Positions 48,703 to 59,557 of a DNA stretch of 64,000 bases are shown here, one piece after another. Both the position numbers and the translations under genes were made by a program. The DNA comes from Cellvibrio sp. pealriver (GTDB lineage: Bacteria > Pseudomonadota > Gammaproteobacteria > Pseudomonadales > Cellvibrionaceae). Every line of letters begins with the position of its first letter. Within the stretch, counting starts at the first letter, position 1. The notes below the pieces were generated by a model. The model was given only the letters and a program-made list of their open reading frames with translations. It was not told where the DNA came from and did no database searches. The stretch is from contig NZ_KQ236688.1 in the NCBI RefSeq assembly GCF_001183545.1, positions 2,199,149 through 2,263,148 on the forward strand, in the 5' to 3' direction.

Positions 48703-49668
48703 TCAACTACGGCTCGCTCGCATCAGTCTGTCTGCAACATCGGACCACTCCTCTGTTGAGGGCGGCAGCTCGACCCATATCTCACGCACATTCAATTGGT
48801 CCGCCTCATACAGTGCGCGATACAGTAGCCGCGCATAAGAAGGCTTGTCGCTCGGCATAACCCGCGTCAGAGCAAAACTGAAATTTTCCCGATCTGCGTT
48901 CAGCGTCAGCAACATACGCGCAACAGGGTAGTTGGCATCTTGTTGTATCTCCTGTGCGGTTTTAAGACGCAGAGGTGTGCGGGGGCGATAGTGTTCCGGC
49001 ATGTTACCAGGTACCGCGATGCTGTGCTGAAGCGGACAGGCGACCGGGCAACCAAGCGTTTCTGCCAGCTGCGTTGGGGTGATTGGCCCGGAGCGAAGTA
49101 CACGTGGTTCATCGCCGGTCAAATCAACAATGGTGGACTCAATCCCCAATACGCATTCACCTCCGTCCAATACCGCGGCCAATTTCCCACCCATGGTAGC
49201 CATGACATGGGCAGCACTGGTTGGACTCAAGTGCTTGTGGGGATTTGCCGAAGGGGCGGCAAGCGAGAGATCACCGTATCTGAGCAGATTTAACAAAGCA
49301 GGATGTGCGGGCATCCGCAGGGCGATCGTATTCTTTCCCCCCGTAATGACTCCGTGCACTGAGTGCCGTTTTTCAAGCACTAACGTCAGTGGCCCCGGCC
49401 AGAATTGTTTGGCTAGTTCCCACGCCGATGTAGGAATACGCAGTGCCCAATCGTCAAGCTGCGCCATGTCGCCCAAGTGCACAATAAGCGGGTGATGGTC
49501 GGGCCTTTGCTTGGCCGTGAAAATTGCGCGCACAGCCTCAGGTTGACGCGCATCGGCCGCCAATCCATAGACAGTCTCGGTCGGCACTGCGACCAATTTC
49601 CCCCCGCGAAGCAACTGAACAGCCTGGGCCAGATCGCTTTCCACATTGGCATTCAACAATATCGTCAT
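48703..49668 (-). CDS. L-threonylcarbamoyladenylate synthase, Sua5 type
   Basis: 321 residues. The N-terminal YrdC/TsaC domain is clear (GGKLVAVPTETVYGLAADA, AIFTAKQRPDHHPLIVHL, FWPGPLTLVLEK, TIALRMPAHPALLNLL, APSANPHKHLSPTSAAHV). A C-terminal Sua5 domain makes it longer than TsaC (about 190). It makes threonylcarbamoyl-AMP from Thr, ATP and bicarbonate for t6A37 of tRNAs. It lies 14 bases after the DUF6671 gene as the last gene of the dab operon. Whether another TsaC exists elsewhere in the genome is unknown. Confidence 0.92.
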   Translation of the reverse strand: MTILLNANVESDLAQAVQLLRGGKLVAVPTETVYGLAADARQPEAVRAIFTAKQRPDHHPLIVHLGDMAQLDDWALRIPTSAWELAKQFWPGPLTLVLEKRHSVHGVITGGKNTIALRMPAHPALLNLLRYGDLSLAAPSANPHKHLSPTSAAHVMATMGGKLAAVLDGGECVLGIESTIVDLTGDEPRVLRSGPITPTQLAETLGCPVACPLQHSIAVPGNMPEHYRPRTPLRLKTAQEIQQDANYPVARMLLTLNADRENFSFALTRVMPSDKPSYARLLYRALYEADQLNVREIWVELPPSTEEWSDVADRLMRASRS

Positions 49669-49682
49669 GAATCGCTACTCGA

Positions 49683-50522
49683 TCAGGGATTACAAAGCGG
49701 ACAGGTCGCCGGATCGGCATAAACCGCAGTTACCGGCGTAGACAGTCGATAACCGCAGCCTTTGCAGTGTGCAACACGGGCGCGCGCACTGTTGGTTGGG
49801 TAGCCACAATCACCGCAGGGTAAACCGGTTTCCGTCTGGTCAGGCCAAAAGCCCGGGAGCTCGCAAACACTGCACCGGCTATCCATTCGCGCCAACAAAT
49901 TGGTTGTAGCACGGGCGATGGTATTCCTGCGCAAAGGCGATTGATGCGCACGCAAGTCATAGGCTATACGTAATTGCGGCGGAATTTGTTCACCGTACCA
50001 CTGGGCAAGCTGCGCATCGGCATCGGCGCGCGAGGCAATTGCTTTGGCGATGCACCCTTCTCCAATCAGCATGACCCCCTGCCCTGCGGGCAAATCCGAC
50101 CAAAACCGGGCAAACGCTTCGCTATCGCCATACTGACATTCCGAGACTGCCACCGGTTCTGCATGACAGCCCACAACAAACCAGTCGCCGCTGGCAGGCA
50201 CACAAGCCACCAACTCCTGATTGATGACACTTAAGCCCCACAGTACAGAGCCAAAACTGCCTTCGCTGCCCAAGCCGAAATCGGCACCGGTCAACTCCAC
50301 CGCTAACCGCGCTTTGCGCAGCGCACATTCAAGGGGCGACAGGCGGCGCTCTACTTCGCCACTAAAAGTACCCAGGCTATCGGTATCAAAAGCCGTGGTA
50401 TTGGTCAGGTGAGCCTGCCAGCGCTCAGCCAGTAAAGGGGCGATGATAGGTGCCTTGTCATGCAGGCTCAGCAGGCCAAAATGCGCACCATGAAATGGTT
50501 CGATGTGCGGGTTGGATGACAT
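49683..50522 (-). CDS. DUF6671 family zinc-ribbon protein
   Basis: 279 residues. The N-terminal about 200 are a conserved domain of unknown function (opening ARLAVELTGADFGLGSEGSFGS and containing LMIGEGCIAKAIASR, YDLRAHQSPLRRNTI). The C-terminal 65 residues carry four CxxC pairs (CSVC, CGDC, CKGC, CPLC), enough for two zinc ribbons. This fits DUF6671. The start overlaps the cysD stop by one base (TGATG). Its place in a dab operon is the only hint to a role; no function is claimed. Confidence 0.7.
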   Translation of the reverse strand: MSSNPHIEPFHGAHFGLLSLHDKAPIIAPLLAERWQAHLTNTTAFDTDSLGTFSGEVERRLSPLECALRKARLAVELTGADFGLGSEGSFGSVLWGLSVINQELVACVPASGDWFVVGCHAEPVAVSECQYGDSEAFARFWSDLPAGQGVMLIGEGCIAKAIASRADADAQLAQWYGEQIPPQLRIAYDLRAHQSPLRRNTIARATTNLLARMDSRCSVCELPGFWPDQTETGLPCGDCGYPTNSARARVAHCKGCGYRLSTPVTAVYADPATCPLCNP

Positions 50523-51445
50523 CAGAAATAGCCCTCGCGCTTTTTCTTTTCCATAGAACCGACTTGGTCTTTATCCAGCATGCGCCCTTCCCGCTCGCTG
50601 GTTTTGCTCAGTAACAGTTCTTCGATAATCGCGCTCACATCAGCTGCGCCACTCAGCACTGCACCGGTTTGCGGATAACAGCCCAAAGTGCGACAGCGCA
50701 CTTGCCGCACCGCGATGGAGTCGCGCTCGGCGGGGGTGAGAAACGGCAGCATGCGCTCGTCATCCAGAATAAACACCTGCCCCGACTCCTCGCTGATCCA
50801 GCTCTGGCGCGGCGCGGCAAAATAGAGCGACACCAGGTCAATATTCTCGCGCAGGATATAGAGCCAAATATCCAACTCCGTCCAGTTGGAGAGTGGAAAC
50901 ACGCGCACAGTCTCGCCGGGGTTTAGGCGGGTGTTATACAAATCCCACAGCTCGGGGCGCTGGTTTTTTGGGTCCCACCCCTGATGAGCATCACGCACCG
51001 AGAAGACACGCTCTTTGGCGCGGGATTTCTCCTCGTCGCGGCGCGCACCACCCAGCGCCGCATCGAACTTGTACTGGCGCAATGCCTGCTTGAGCGCCAG
51101 GGTTTTCATTTGGTCGTTGTACTTTACCGAGCCGGATAAAATCGGATGAACGCCCTGCGCCAGTGCCTCCTCATTAATATGTACCTTGAGCTTCAGTTTC
51201 AGGCGCTCTGCCAACTGATCGCGGAACCGTGCCATTTCAGCGAATTCCCAAGTGGTATCAATATGCAGCAAGGTAAAAGGAACAGGCGCAGGCCAGAATG
51301 CCTTGCGCGCCAGATGCAGCATGACCGTGGAATCCTTGCCAATGGAGTAGAACATGCAGGGGTTTTCAAAGCTCGCAGCCACTTCGCGCAAGATAGCAAT
51401 TGCTTCAGCTTCAAGAGCTTGAAGATGAGTCATAGATCTGCTCAT
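50522..51445 (-). CDS. cysD: Sulfate adenylyltransferase subunit 2 (CysD-like), without adjacent CysN
   Basis: 307 residues, the CysD length. It belongs to the PP-loop ATPases that join sulfate and ATP to APS. Motifs are the modified PP-loop SIGKDS at about 34-39, [21 protein letters not shown] (canonical is HVDTGWKF), [31 protein letters not shown] and [10 protein letters not shown] at the end. CysD normally pairs with the GTPase CysN in one operon, but no cysN adjoins and both flanking genes are unrelated. The start at 51445 overlaps the dabA stop (ATGA); a second ATG at 51433 is possible. A second, specialised copy is plausible. Confidence 0.88.
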   Translation of the reverse strand: MSRSMTHLQALEAEAIAILREVAASFENPCMFYSIGKDSTVMLHLARKAFWPAPVPFTLLHIDTTWEFAEMARFRDQLAERLKLKLKVHINEEALAQGVHPILSGSVKYNDQMKTLALKQALRQYKFDAALGGARRDEEKSRAKERVFSVRDAHQGWDPKNQRPELWDLYNTRLNPGETVRVFPLSNWTELDIWLYILRENIDLVSLYFAAPRQSWISEESGQVFILDDERMLPFLTPAERDSIAVRQVRCRTLGCYPQTGAVLSGAADVSAIIEELLLSKTSEREGRMLDKDQVGSMEKKKREGYF

Positions 51446-53979
51446 AAGCTGCCCCGCACTGAAGTCAGCGTTGATGTCAGTGTCGGCGCTGGATACTCAT
51501 GTCTGGGCAACGCGTGCCATTGCCCACGGTAATAGCGGCTGATGCTGCGCTGCTCCCTGTCCCACTGGAAGAGGTAGAGCCAGTCATTGTTGATAAGCGC
51601 GGCAATATCCGGGTGGCGTTGGATAATCGCCGCAATCGCCTGCCGGGGCGCTGCCAGGTAGACATTCAGGCGCACCGGTTGATGACGCCAGTCTTTACCA
51701 TCGTGCAGGGATTGCAGCGGCAGGCCGATGCGCAGATCGCCGCCGTTGCCCTCGAATACGCCCAGGTTGCCACCCACCACGTTATGCAGCAACTTGTTGC
51801 CACTGCCGTAATGCAGGTTGTCGGTCATGGAGGCGTAGTACTGCAGGTTGATCCACTGGGTGACCACCATGGGCGCGGTGATGATTAATTCGAGGGTCGC
51901 AAAATCCTTATCCGCCTGCCAGTGATAGTCGTGTAAAAAGGCGCGGCCGCCCAGATTCAGGCCGCGGGTCGCCGCCCGGGGGGCGACAATAAAGGCGGCG
52001 TTATTGGCCAAGCCCCACTCTGGCCGCAGCTGCGCCCAGTCGCGGGTGCGCTCGGCAAAGGCGCGCGCGCGGGCATCGGGCGTGGTAGCGCTAATCGCCA
52101 TGGCACCGGCACGCTGCGCCCGCGCCCGCTCACTGGCCGCCTGCAACCAGCGCTGCCAGGTTTCTTCGGCAGCTTGGGCGGGCTCATCGGGTGCGGCAAA
52201 CCACTCTATGTCATCGTTGGTGGTATTGTGCAAACAGGGAACAAAACGAGTCGCCGCAGGAATATGAATGCCCTGTGCCGCCAATGCTTCGCGCACCGGC
52301 GCGAGATTGAGGAAATAGGCCAACACGCGCACATTCACCTCGCCCGACTGCCCGCCGCAAGCACCGCAGTCCAAACCGGCCGCGAGCGGGTTATTGGCGG
52401 TGCAACTGCCATGGGCGACCAGTAACACCCGCGGAGCAAAGCCTTGGGTCAGCCCCATATGGCGCAGCACACCGGCAAGCAGATTGGCGATCTCTGGGGG
52501 CGATAGCGGTTCGCCAGCGCGCCACAATTCCCAGCCGCTGATATTGGCAAACTGGTTGAGCGGGTTGGCATCATGCTGGTAGCCAAAGCTCTGGGCGAGC
52601 AGGCGCAGACCATCCACTATGCCCTTGGCCTCCACCCAGCCGAAACTGGCGGCGGCCTGTGCGCCGGTATTGGCTTTGGCGCGCTTGCCCAGCAGCGGTT
52701 TGAGCTGGCGCTGCTGGCAACCGGCTTGCAACACCGGGCGCGCACTGAGAGCGGGCTGCAAGAGCGCCGGCAACTGCGGCCTCTGCAGGGGCGTCGCCAT
52801 AGGTTGATAGGCGATGGGTAGGCCAAAAAAACCGGCAAAACCGAGGGTTTGGATATCTGGCGAGACCGATTCCAGCGCGCGGCGCATAGGCTCGGAGCGC
52901 ACATCAATACAAAACACCGCCTGCAGCGCCGGCGCGAGGCTTGCACTAGCCTGCACCATAGTGGGTGTGAGCGGTTCAACGCGGGTGAGCTGCTGCGCAA
53001 ACTGCGCCTGCTGGCTCAACTCCAGCGCGCGCTGCCATACCCAGAGGTACTGCTGACGCTGGTGGCACACCGCTTCACGCAACATAGCTTGCTGGAATTG
53101 CTCAATAAACTGCGCACGCACGGCGATATTTTGTTGCGCGGGTTGCGCCAGCCACCACCAGAGCGCCCACTCCCACGCGAGCCTCACGGCGAGCAAATCG
53201 CCCAAGCAATTCAAACCTTGGGCGTCAGTCGCTCCCTGCTGGGCGCTGCGAGCAAACACCGCCGCCCAGCCGTTAATGTCGAGCAGAAGCGCCAGACAGT
53301 ATTTTTCAAACCCTGCCTCATCAATCACGCCCTGCTGTTGTAACTCGCTATACATATGGCTGATAACCGCCGCCGGGCTCTCTGGCAGGCTGAGGAAAAA
53401 GCCGTGCAGTTCAGGCGCTTCCATCAAAATCGCCAAGCCCGCGTCTTGCTGAATGATATCGCGCCAAAAGCTGTAAAAGCTGCCGGGCGCTTCCAGCGGT
53501 TTGGGGTGTCGCTCGGGGTAGCTGTAGAACAGGCCGCAAGATTGGCTGATCTGCTGGGTGATCTCGTCGCGCCAGGGCATTTTGGTGGCTTGGGCGGGCT
53601 GCTCATCCAGCCAATCGCTCAGGTTTTTCCACTGAGGCAAATGCTCCGGCTCGTTCAGGTAATCCACCAAGGCTTGGGGCGATGCCGCCACACCCAACTC
53701 ACGCGCCGCCAGTATCAACTGCTCGGTGCTAATAGGTTCAGGAAACTGGCGACGGTAATAGGCCTTGGGCATGAGCAGGCGCACAGCGCGCAGGCTGGCC
53801 AAGCGCGCCGCCACTTGGCTCATGGGCGTGTCGCGCCAGTGCCACCAAGGGTTTACGGCGACGGTTTTATCGAGCGGCCAGACTGGCGCGATACGCGCGC
53901 TGGCGGCTTGGGCGGCGCGCAAGGCAAAGGCATCAAGCGCTAAGGCGGTGTTCGGCAAACGAGTAGCAAGCGCACTCAT
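51442..53979 (-). CDS. dabA: Inorganic carbon transporter subunit DabA (DUF2309/UPF0753)
   Basis: 845 residues, a typical DabA length. DabA is a beta-carbonic-anhydrase-like zinc protein that, with membrane partner DabB, drives energised CO2 hydration and bicarbonate accumulation. The zinc ligands can be read: Cys357 and Asp359 in VFCIDVRSE, His523 in VAHGSC and Cys538 in [11 protein letters not shown]. The N-terminal [16 protein letters not shown] motif is also typical. It overlaps dabB and cysD by four bases each (ATGA), so translation is tightly coupled. The coding sequence is visibly richer in G+C than its flanks. Confidence 0.93.
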   Translation of the reverse strand: MSALATRLPNTALALDAFALRAAQAASARIAPVWPLDKTVAVNPWWHWRDTPMSQVAARLASLRAVRLLMPKAYYRRQFPEPISTEQLILAARELGVAASPQALVDYLNEPEHLPQWKNLSDWLDEQPAQATKMPWRDEITQQISQSCGLFYSYPERHPKPLEAPGSFYSFWRDIIQQDAGLAILMEAPELHGFFLSLPESPAAVISHMYSELQQQGVIDEAGFEKYCLALLLDINGWAAVFARSAQQGATDAQGLNCLGDLLAVRLAWEWALWWWLAQPAQQNIAVRAQFIEQFQQAMLREAVCHQRQQYLWVWQRALELSQQAQFAQQLTRVEPLTPTMVQASASLAPALQAVFCIDVRSEPMRRALESVSPDIQTLGFAGFFGLPIAYQPMATPLQRPQLPALLQPALSARPVLQAGCQQRQLKPLLGKRAKANTGAQAAASFGWVEAKGIVDGLRLLAQSFGYQHDANPLNQFANISGWELWRAGEPLSPPEIANLLAGVLRHMGLTQGFAPRVLLVAHGSCTANNPLAAGLDCGACGGQSGEVNVRVLAYFLNLAPVREALAAQGIHIPAATRFVPCLHNTTNDDIEWFAAPDEPAQAAEETWQRWLQAASERARAQRAGAMAISATTPDARARAFAERTRDWAQLRPEWGLANNAAFIVAPRAATRGLNLGGRAFLHDYHWQADKDFATLELIITAPMVVTQWINLQYYASMTDNLHYGSGNKLLHNVVGGNLGVFEGNGGDLRIGLPLQSLHDGKDWRHQPVRLNVYLAAPRQAIAAIIQRHPDIAALINNDWLYLFQWDREQRSISRYYRGQWHALPRHEYPAPTLTSTLTSVRGSL

Positions 53980-55586
53980 GATTTCACCTCGACATCAAGA
54001 AAAGAGGGTTGGGCGGCACCGGGGGTCAGGGTCACTGGCCACCAGCGCAGGGTGAAGCGGGTCATCCATTCATCCAGATACAAACCGGCGTTTAAGGCAA
54101 TCCATAGGCGGCGAACTTGGGTATTGAGCGGCCAGCGCTGCAAGCTGTAACTCGCCAGCATAAGCACCAGCAACAGGCTGCAGACCCACAGATCCGCCCA
54201 GAGATTGGCTGCTCTGGGGGCAAGCTCCAACGCCTGCGCCAAACCGGTTTTAAGCGCGAGGTAAAGCGCGACCAAGGCCGCCGCCAACAGCAAGCCAGCC
54301 AGCATGGGGTGCCACCAGTGACGGGAGAGCGCCGCCTGTTGCGCCAGCCCTTGGGCAACCAGAGTGACAAGCGCGAGGGATAAAATCACCCAAGGCACCA
54401 GCGAGCCGCTGATCGCGTCACTACCGGCATTCGTCAATAAATAGCTCTGCGCCAACCAAACCAGCCCTGCTACCAGTGGCACCACCAGCAGCGTCGCACC
54501 CAGCCATTGAGTCAAACTCGGCAAACGCGCGCTGCCCAAGGCATCGCCCACTGACTGCTCCAACTGCTCATTCACCGCGCTACCGGCGGCCAAAAACGCG
54601 CGCGCTTTGTAGCAGGAGTGGGCGATCAGATGCAGCAGCGCCAATTCGTACAAACCGAGGGCGCACTCCACCAGCATTAACCCCATTTGTGCGCAGGTGG
54701 ACCAAGCCAAGCGCACCTTGATGCTGATACGGGTAGTCATAATCAGCGCCGCGAGTACCGCCGATGGCCCCGCCACCAGCAGCAATAACCACTGGGCGGC
54801 CACCACTTGGCTGAGCAAGGGCGCAAATAACAGCAAGAGCACACCGCCCAAATTAATCACCCCGGCGTGAAGCAAAGCGGAGACTGGAGTGGGCGATTCC
54901 ACCACCTGAATCAGCCAACCCTGCAGCGGCAACTGGGCGCATTTGAGCAGCGCCACCTGCGCCACACAGAGCGCCGCCAACATCAGCGGCCAGCTCAGTT
55001 GCTCGGCCCGCAGCTGGGCGATTTGCGCCATGATCTGTGACAAGGAGAAGCTATTGAATTGGCTATACAGCAGACCAATCGCGAGTGCTAACAGCAACTC
55101 GGAGGCGCGCGCGATAAGGAATTTTTTGTGCGCGGCCAAGAGTGCGCGCGGGCGATCCGGATAGAACAAGAGCAGCTGATTCAAACTCAGGCTGACACCG
55201 ACCCAAGCCGCCCAAAACAGTACCAAATGATCTACCAGCAGCAGGGTTTGTACGGCGAGCAGGGTCAGCGTTAACCAGCGCAGAAAACGCGCGCCGTCGC
55301 TATCGCCTTGAAAGTTAGTGGCGGCATAGCGGTAGATAATCCAGCCCAAAAAGTTCACCAGCACTAACAGCGTTGCCTGCAGCACGCCCAAGCGCAGCAA
55401 ACCGCTTTGCAATGGTTCCTCCAGTGCGATCAGCCATAAACCTGCAGTCAAAAGCAGGTTAAAACCTGCCGCGTGCGTTGCCAGCGCCCAACCCCAGCTG
55501 CGTGCCGCCATTGCGCTAATGAGCAGCGGTATTAACAACAGCGCCCAGAGCGCGACATTCCAAGAAACCAGATCATTGATTGTCAT
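53976..55586 (-). CDS. dabB: Inorganic carbon transporter membrane subunit DabB (ND5/MrpA-like)
   Basis: 536 residues of the NADH-dehydrogenase subunit 5/Mrp antiporter family, with about twelve or more membrane spans. Family parts are DHLVLFWAAWVGVSLSLNQLLLFY, PLQGWLIQVVESPTPVSALLHAGVINLGG, and LAWSTCAQMGLMLVECALGLYELALLHLIAHSCYKARAFLAAG with the channel-lining Lys/His. It is shorter than NuoL and is followed by dabA, so it is DabB rather than a respiratory subunit; the proton or cation gradient would power DabA. GGGGG precedes the ATG. Confidence 0.92.
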   Translation of the reverse strand: MTINDLVSWNVALWALLLIPLLISAMAARSWGWALATHAAGFNLLLTAGLWLIALEEPLQSGLLRLGVLQATLLVLVNFLGWIIYRYAATNFQGDSDGARFLRWLTLTLLAVQTLLLVDHLVLFWAAWVGVSLSLNQLLLFYPDRPRALLAAHKKFLIARASELLLALAIGLLYSQFNSFSLSQIMAQIAQLRAEQLSWPLMLAALCVAQVALLKCAQLPLQGWLIQVVESPTPVSALLHAGVINLGGVLLLLFAPLLSQVVAAQWLLLLVAGPSAVLAALIMTTRISIKVRLAWSTCAQMGLMLVECALGLYELALLHLIAHSCYKARAFLAAGSAVNEQLEQSVGDALGSARLPSLTQWLGATLLVVPLVAGLVWLAQSYLLTNAGSDAISGSLVPWVILSLALVTLVAQGLAQQAALSRHWWHPMLAGLLLAAALVALYLALKTGLAQALELAPRAANLWADLWVCSLLLVLMLASYSLQRWPLNTQVRRLWIALNAGLYLDEWMTRFTLRWWPVTLTPGAAQPSFLDVEVKS

Positions 55587-55665
55587 TATTTACCCCCGAG
55601 CGTTACGTATTGGGGCTATTTTGAGCTAGCTGAAACCATCGGTAAAATACATAATTATCAACGTA

Positions 55666-55682
55666 TCGTTCACTTTTAACGA
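55666..55682. promoter_or_regulatory. Candidate LysR-type operator in the dabB/lysR spacer
   Basis: The inverted repeat TCGTT-N7-AACGA is within the 118-base divergent spacer, where a LysR-type regulator would bind (T-N11-A pattern). It lies about 22 bases upstream of the regulator start and about 80 from dabB. Confidence 0.4.
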
Positions 55683-55704
55683 ACAATAATCCGCAGGCAT
55701 TGCT

Positions 55705-56586
55705 ATGAGCAAACTCAATTACCATCACCTCTACTATTTCTGGCGCGTGGCCAAACAGGGCAACCTGACCAAAACCGCCGAGGCGCTGCATATTTCACAA
55801 TCGGCACTCTCGGCGCAGATTCGCCAGCTGGAAGCGACTATGGGTGTGGAATTGTTTGTGCGTGAAGGCCGGCAACTGCGGCTAACCGAGAGCGGGCAAA
55901 GTGCGCTGGTGTATGCGGAGGAAATTTTTAAACGCGGTGAGGAATTGGAATCCTTATTGAGCAAGGGCATCCAGCCGGAACTGCTCACCGTGAGGATTGG
56001 TGTGCTCACAACCATGTCGCGGAATTTTGTGGAGAGTTTTATCGAGCCGCTGATTCGTCGCCCCAATACTAAATACATGTTGCACGCGCGCGGCCAAGTG
56101 AATTTGCTCAATGCGGTTGCAAACCACGAATTTGATTTAGCACTCACCAACATTCAGGTGCTGGGCACCAACAAGGAACTCTGGCAATGCCAACTACTTG
56201 CACGCCAACCCGTGGCGATTGTCGGCCCGCCCGACCTGCCGCTCGGCAAAGCCTTTTCCAGCCGCTACAAGGATCACGAATGGGTCGCGCCCGTCAGCGA
56301 AAGCCCGGTTCGCTCAGCGTTCGACAGCTTCTGCGCGCAACATCAATTCAAACCGCGCATAGTCGCCGAAGCCGATGACATGGCCATGCTGCGCCTGTTA
56401 GCGCGCGACACCGGCGCGCTGGCAGTAATGCCCAATGTGGTAGTAAAAGATGAATTGCAGCAGGGTCGGCTGGTGAACTACCTGACTCTGCCCAACGTGT
56501 ATGAAAACTTCTATGCGGTAACGGTAAAACGCCAGATACAAAACCAACTAGTGAGCGAATTAATTAACAGCGCCATCAAAGCTTAG
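55705..56586 (+). CDS. LysR family transcriptional regulator, NhaR-like
   Basis: 293 residues. The N-terminal helix-turn-helix is clear ([61 protein letters not shown] by parts), with the [10 protein letters not shown] start typical of NhaR, a sodium-responsive activator. An effector domain follows ([32 protein letters not shown]). It is divergent from the dab operon with a 118-base spacer, so it probably controls it; that is inference. Its 3' end overlaps the convergent DUF808 gene by 11 bases. Confidence 0.9.
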   Translation: MSKLNYHHLYYFWRVAKQGNLTKTAEALHISQSALSAQIRQLEATMGVELFVREGRQLRLTESGQSALVYAEEIFKRGEELESLLSKGIQPELLTVRIGVLTTMSRNFVESFIEPLIRRPNTKYMLHARGQVNLLNAVANHEFDLALTNIQVLGTNKELWQCQLLARQPVAIVGPPDLPLGKAFSSRYKDHEWVAPVSESPVRSAFDSFCAQHQFKPRIVAEADDMAMLRLLARDTGALAVMPNVVVKDELQQGRLVNYLTLPNVYENFYAVTVKRQIQNQLVSELINSAIKA

Positions 56587-57496
56587 CGCTGCCTCGCTTG
56601 AAAAGCGTATGCAAGGGAGACCAACAAAGCAGCACAAACGCACCAATAAAAACACCTGCTATCCCATTCAGCAGCGATGAAGTCAGCCATCCAAGAGGCT
56701 CAGTTGCGTGAGCAGCTAACTCAATTGCATGATGGATAGGGGCGATGTTGTGAGTCACAATTCCACCGCCGACCATAAACATCGCTGCAGTACCCAGTAT
56801 TGATAAAAACCTCATCAATTTCGGCGCAGCAGCAAGCAAGACATTACCAAAAAACTGGGCTGTGGCATTTTGTTTTTTACACAGATGCGCGCCCATATCA
56901 TCCAACTTCACAATTAGCGCAACAAAACCATATACACCGATTGTCATTATGATGGCGATACTCACAACAACAGCAGCTTGCTTGGCAAAAGTGGCGGCAG
57001 CAACTGTTCCTAATGCGATAACAATAATTTCAGCAGAGAGAATAAAATCGGTGCGTACAGCGCCTTTAATTTTTTCTTTCTCAAAGGCCACCATGTCCAC
57101 ATCCGGGTTGGCGAGAGCCTCAATCAGTTCATGACGATGTTGTTTGTCTTTTTCTTTGGAGTGCAAAAATTTATGTGCCAGTTTTTCAAAACCCTCAAAG
57201 CACAAATAGGCACCGCCTATCATCAACAAAGGCACGATTAACCAAGGCACAAACGCGCTAATTAACAACGCGGCAGGAACCAGTATTAATTTATTGAGTG
57301 CTGACCCTTTTGCTACCGCCCACACCACGGGTAATTCACGTTCAGCGCGAATACCTTGTACTTGCTGCGCATTCAGGGCGAGATCATCGCCCAATACACC
57401 CGCCGTTTTTTTCGCAGCAACTTTGGTCATGACGGCCACGTCGTCCAGTACCGTGGCAATATCATCCAACAACGCAAGCAGACTGGCACCGGCCAT
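56576..57496 (-). CDS. yedI: DUF808 family membrane protein (YedI-like)
   Basis: 306 residues beginning [44 protein letters not shown] by parts, the DUF808/YedI signature. At least four membrane spans follow ([67 protein letters not shown]; a C-terminal [10 protein letters not shown]). Its function is unknown. It converges on the LysR gene with an 11-base overlap, leaving no intergenic terminator. Confidence 0.88.
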   Translation of the reverse strand: MAGASLLALLDDIATVLDDVAVMTKVAAKKTAGVLGDDLALNAQQVQGIRAERELPVVWAVAKGSALNKLILVPAALLISAFVPWLIVPLLMIGGAYLCFEGFEKLAHKFLHSKEKDKQHRHELIEALANPDVDMVAFEKEKIKGAVRTDFILSAEIIVIALGTVAAATFAKQAAVVVSIAIIMTIGVYGFVALIVKLDDMGAHLCKKQNATAQFFGNVLLAAAPKLMRFLSILGTAAMFMVGGGIVTHNIAPIHHAIELAAHATEPLGWLTSSLLNGIAGVFIGAFVLLCWSPLHTLFKRGSAKL

Positions 57497-57551
57497 ACAC
57501 GGTTCCTTTGTTTAACAGGTTTGAAGAAAGGCCTAACAGGTTTTGAAAAAG

Positions 57552-58394
<843 letters not shown>

Positions 58395-58402
58395 CTAAAA
58401 AT

Positions 58403-59005
58403 TTATTCATCATCTTCTGTATTAAATAAATGTCCCAGCTTACCTTTTTTGGTTTCGAGGTATTTGGCATTGTGCGGGTTGCGTCCGGTTTGATGCGGAA
58501 TACGCTCAACCACGTTGATGCCCATATCCTGCAGTGCTTTTACTTTGCGCGGATTGTTGGTGAGCAACTTCAGGGCTTTGATATTCAAATGCTCAAGCAT
58601 GGGTTTAAGAATCGAGTAATCGCGCATATCCGCACCAAAACCCAATTGCTCGTTCGCCTCTACCGTATCTGCCCCCTGATCTTGCAAATGATAGGCTTTG
58701 ATTTTATTGAGCAGACCAATACCGCGCCCTTCCTGACGCAAATAAAAAATCACGCCGCGCCCCGCCAGCGCAATTTTGTGCATCGCCGCTTGTAATTGCG
58801 GACCGCAATCACAGCGCATACTAAACAGCGCATCGCCCGTCAGACATTCAGAATGCACGCGTGCAAGCAATGGCTCTTCGCTGGTGAGATCACCCATGGT
58901 GAGTACAACATGCTCTTTGTAATTTTCTTCATCACAAAAACCATGCATGACAAAAATACCCCAAGGGGTTGGCAATTTGGATGATTCTACATAAGTAACG
59001 GTCAC
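58403..59005 (-). CDS. ribA: GTP cyclohydrolase II
   Basis: 200 residues from a GTG at 59005 whose GTGA overlaps the pgpA stop. First step of riboflavin synthesis. The zinc site is intact: [23 protein letters not shown] with three cysteines. [30 protein letters not shown] and [11 protein letters not shown] complete the family pattern. It is the functional cyclohydrolase, whereas the ribBA gene nearby has a degenerate copy of this domain. Confidence 0.97.
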   Translation of the reverse strand: MTVTYVESSKLPTPWGIFVMHGFCDEENYKEHVVLTMGDLTSEEPLLARVHSECLTGDALFSMRCDCGPQLQAAMHKIALAGRGVIFYLRQEGRGIGLLNKIKAYHLQDQGADTVEANEQLGFGADMRDYSILKPMLEHLNIKALKLLTNNPRKVKALQDMGINVVERIPHQTGRNPHNAKYLETKKGKLGHLFNTEDDE

Positions 59006-59490
59006 AGGAACCTCACAGAAAACGCAATCAGCTGCAGTACTATCAGTGCGTAAACTCCGGCAAGCGCATCATCAATCATGATGCCAAAGCCACCGTGAAC
59101 TTTTTTGTCCAGCCAGCTAATTGGCCAGGGTTTTACAATATCGAACACACGAAACAAAACAAAACCAATCACTATCCACATCCATCCTGCCGGTGCCATA
59201 AACATGGTAATCCAGAAACCGACAAATTCATCCCATACAATTCCGCCATGGTCATGTACGCCCAGTGCTTTGGATGAACGGTCACACCAAAACACACCCA
59301 ACGCAAAAGTGACCAGTAACCACAGCAGGTATAGCGGCCATGTGAGGTCTTGAAGCAGCAACATAAATAATGGAATAGCGGCGAGTGTACCGAAAGTGCC
59401 GGGCGCTTTAGGCGCGAGCCCGCTACCAAAACCAAATGCAAACACATGGTAAGGATTGGCAAACACTTGTTTAAGGCTGGGTGTATTCAT
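59002..59490 (-). CDS. pgpA: Phosphatidylglycerophosphatase A
   Basis: 162 residues. Hydrolyses phosphatidylglycerol phosphate at the inner membrane. The PgpA signature is present: [23 protein letters not shown], then [19 protein letters not shown], then [35 protein letters not shown]. Multiple spans are predicted. It is the middle gene of thiL-pgpA-ribA. Confidence 0.95.
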   Translation of the reverse strand: MNTPSLKQVFANPYHVFAFGFGSGLAPKAPGTFGTLAAIPLFMLLLQDLTWPLYLLWLLVTFALGVFWCDRSSKALGVHDHGGIVWDEFVGFWITMFMAPAGWMWIVIGFVLFRVFDIVKPWPISWLDKKVHGGFGIMIDDALAGVYALIVLQLIAFSVRFL

Positions 59491-59557
59491 TGTTTAACAC
59501 ATATCATCAGCAGTACACCACTTCACATACCATTGAAAAAATAACAAATACGACGCA

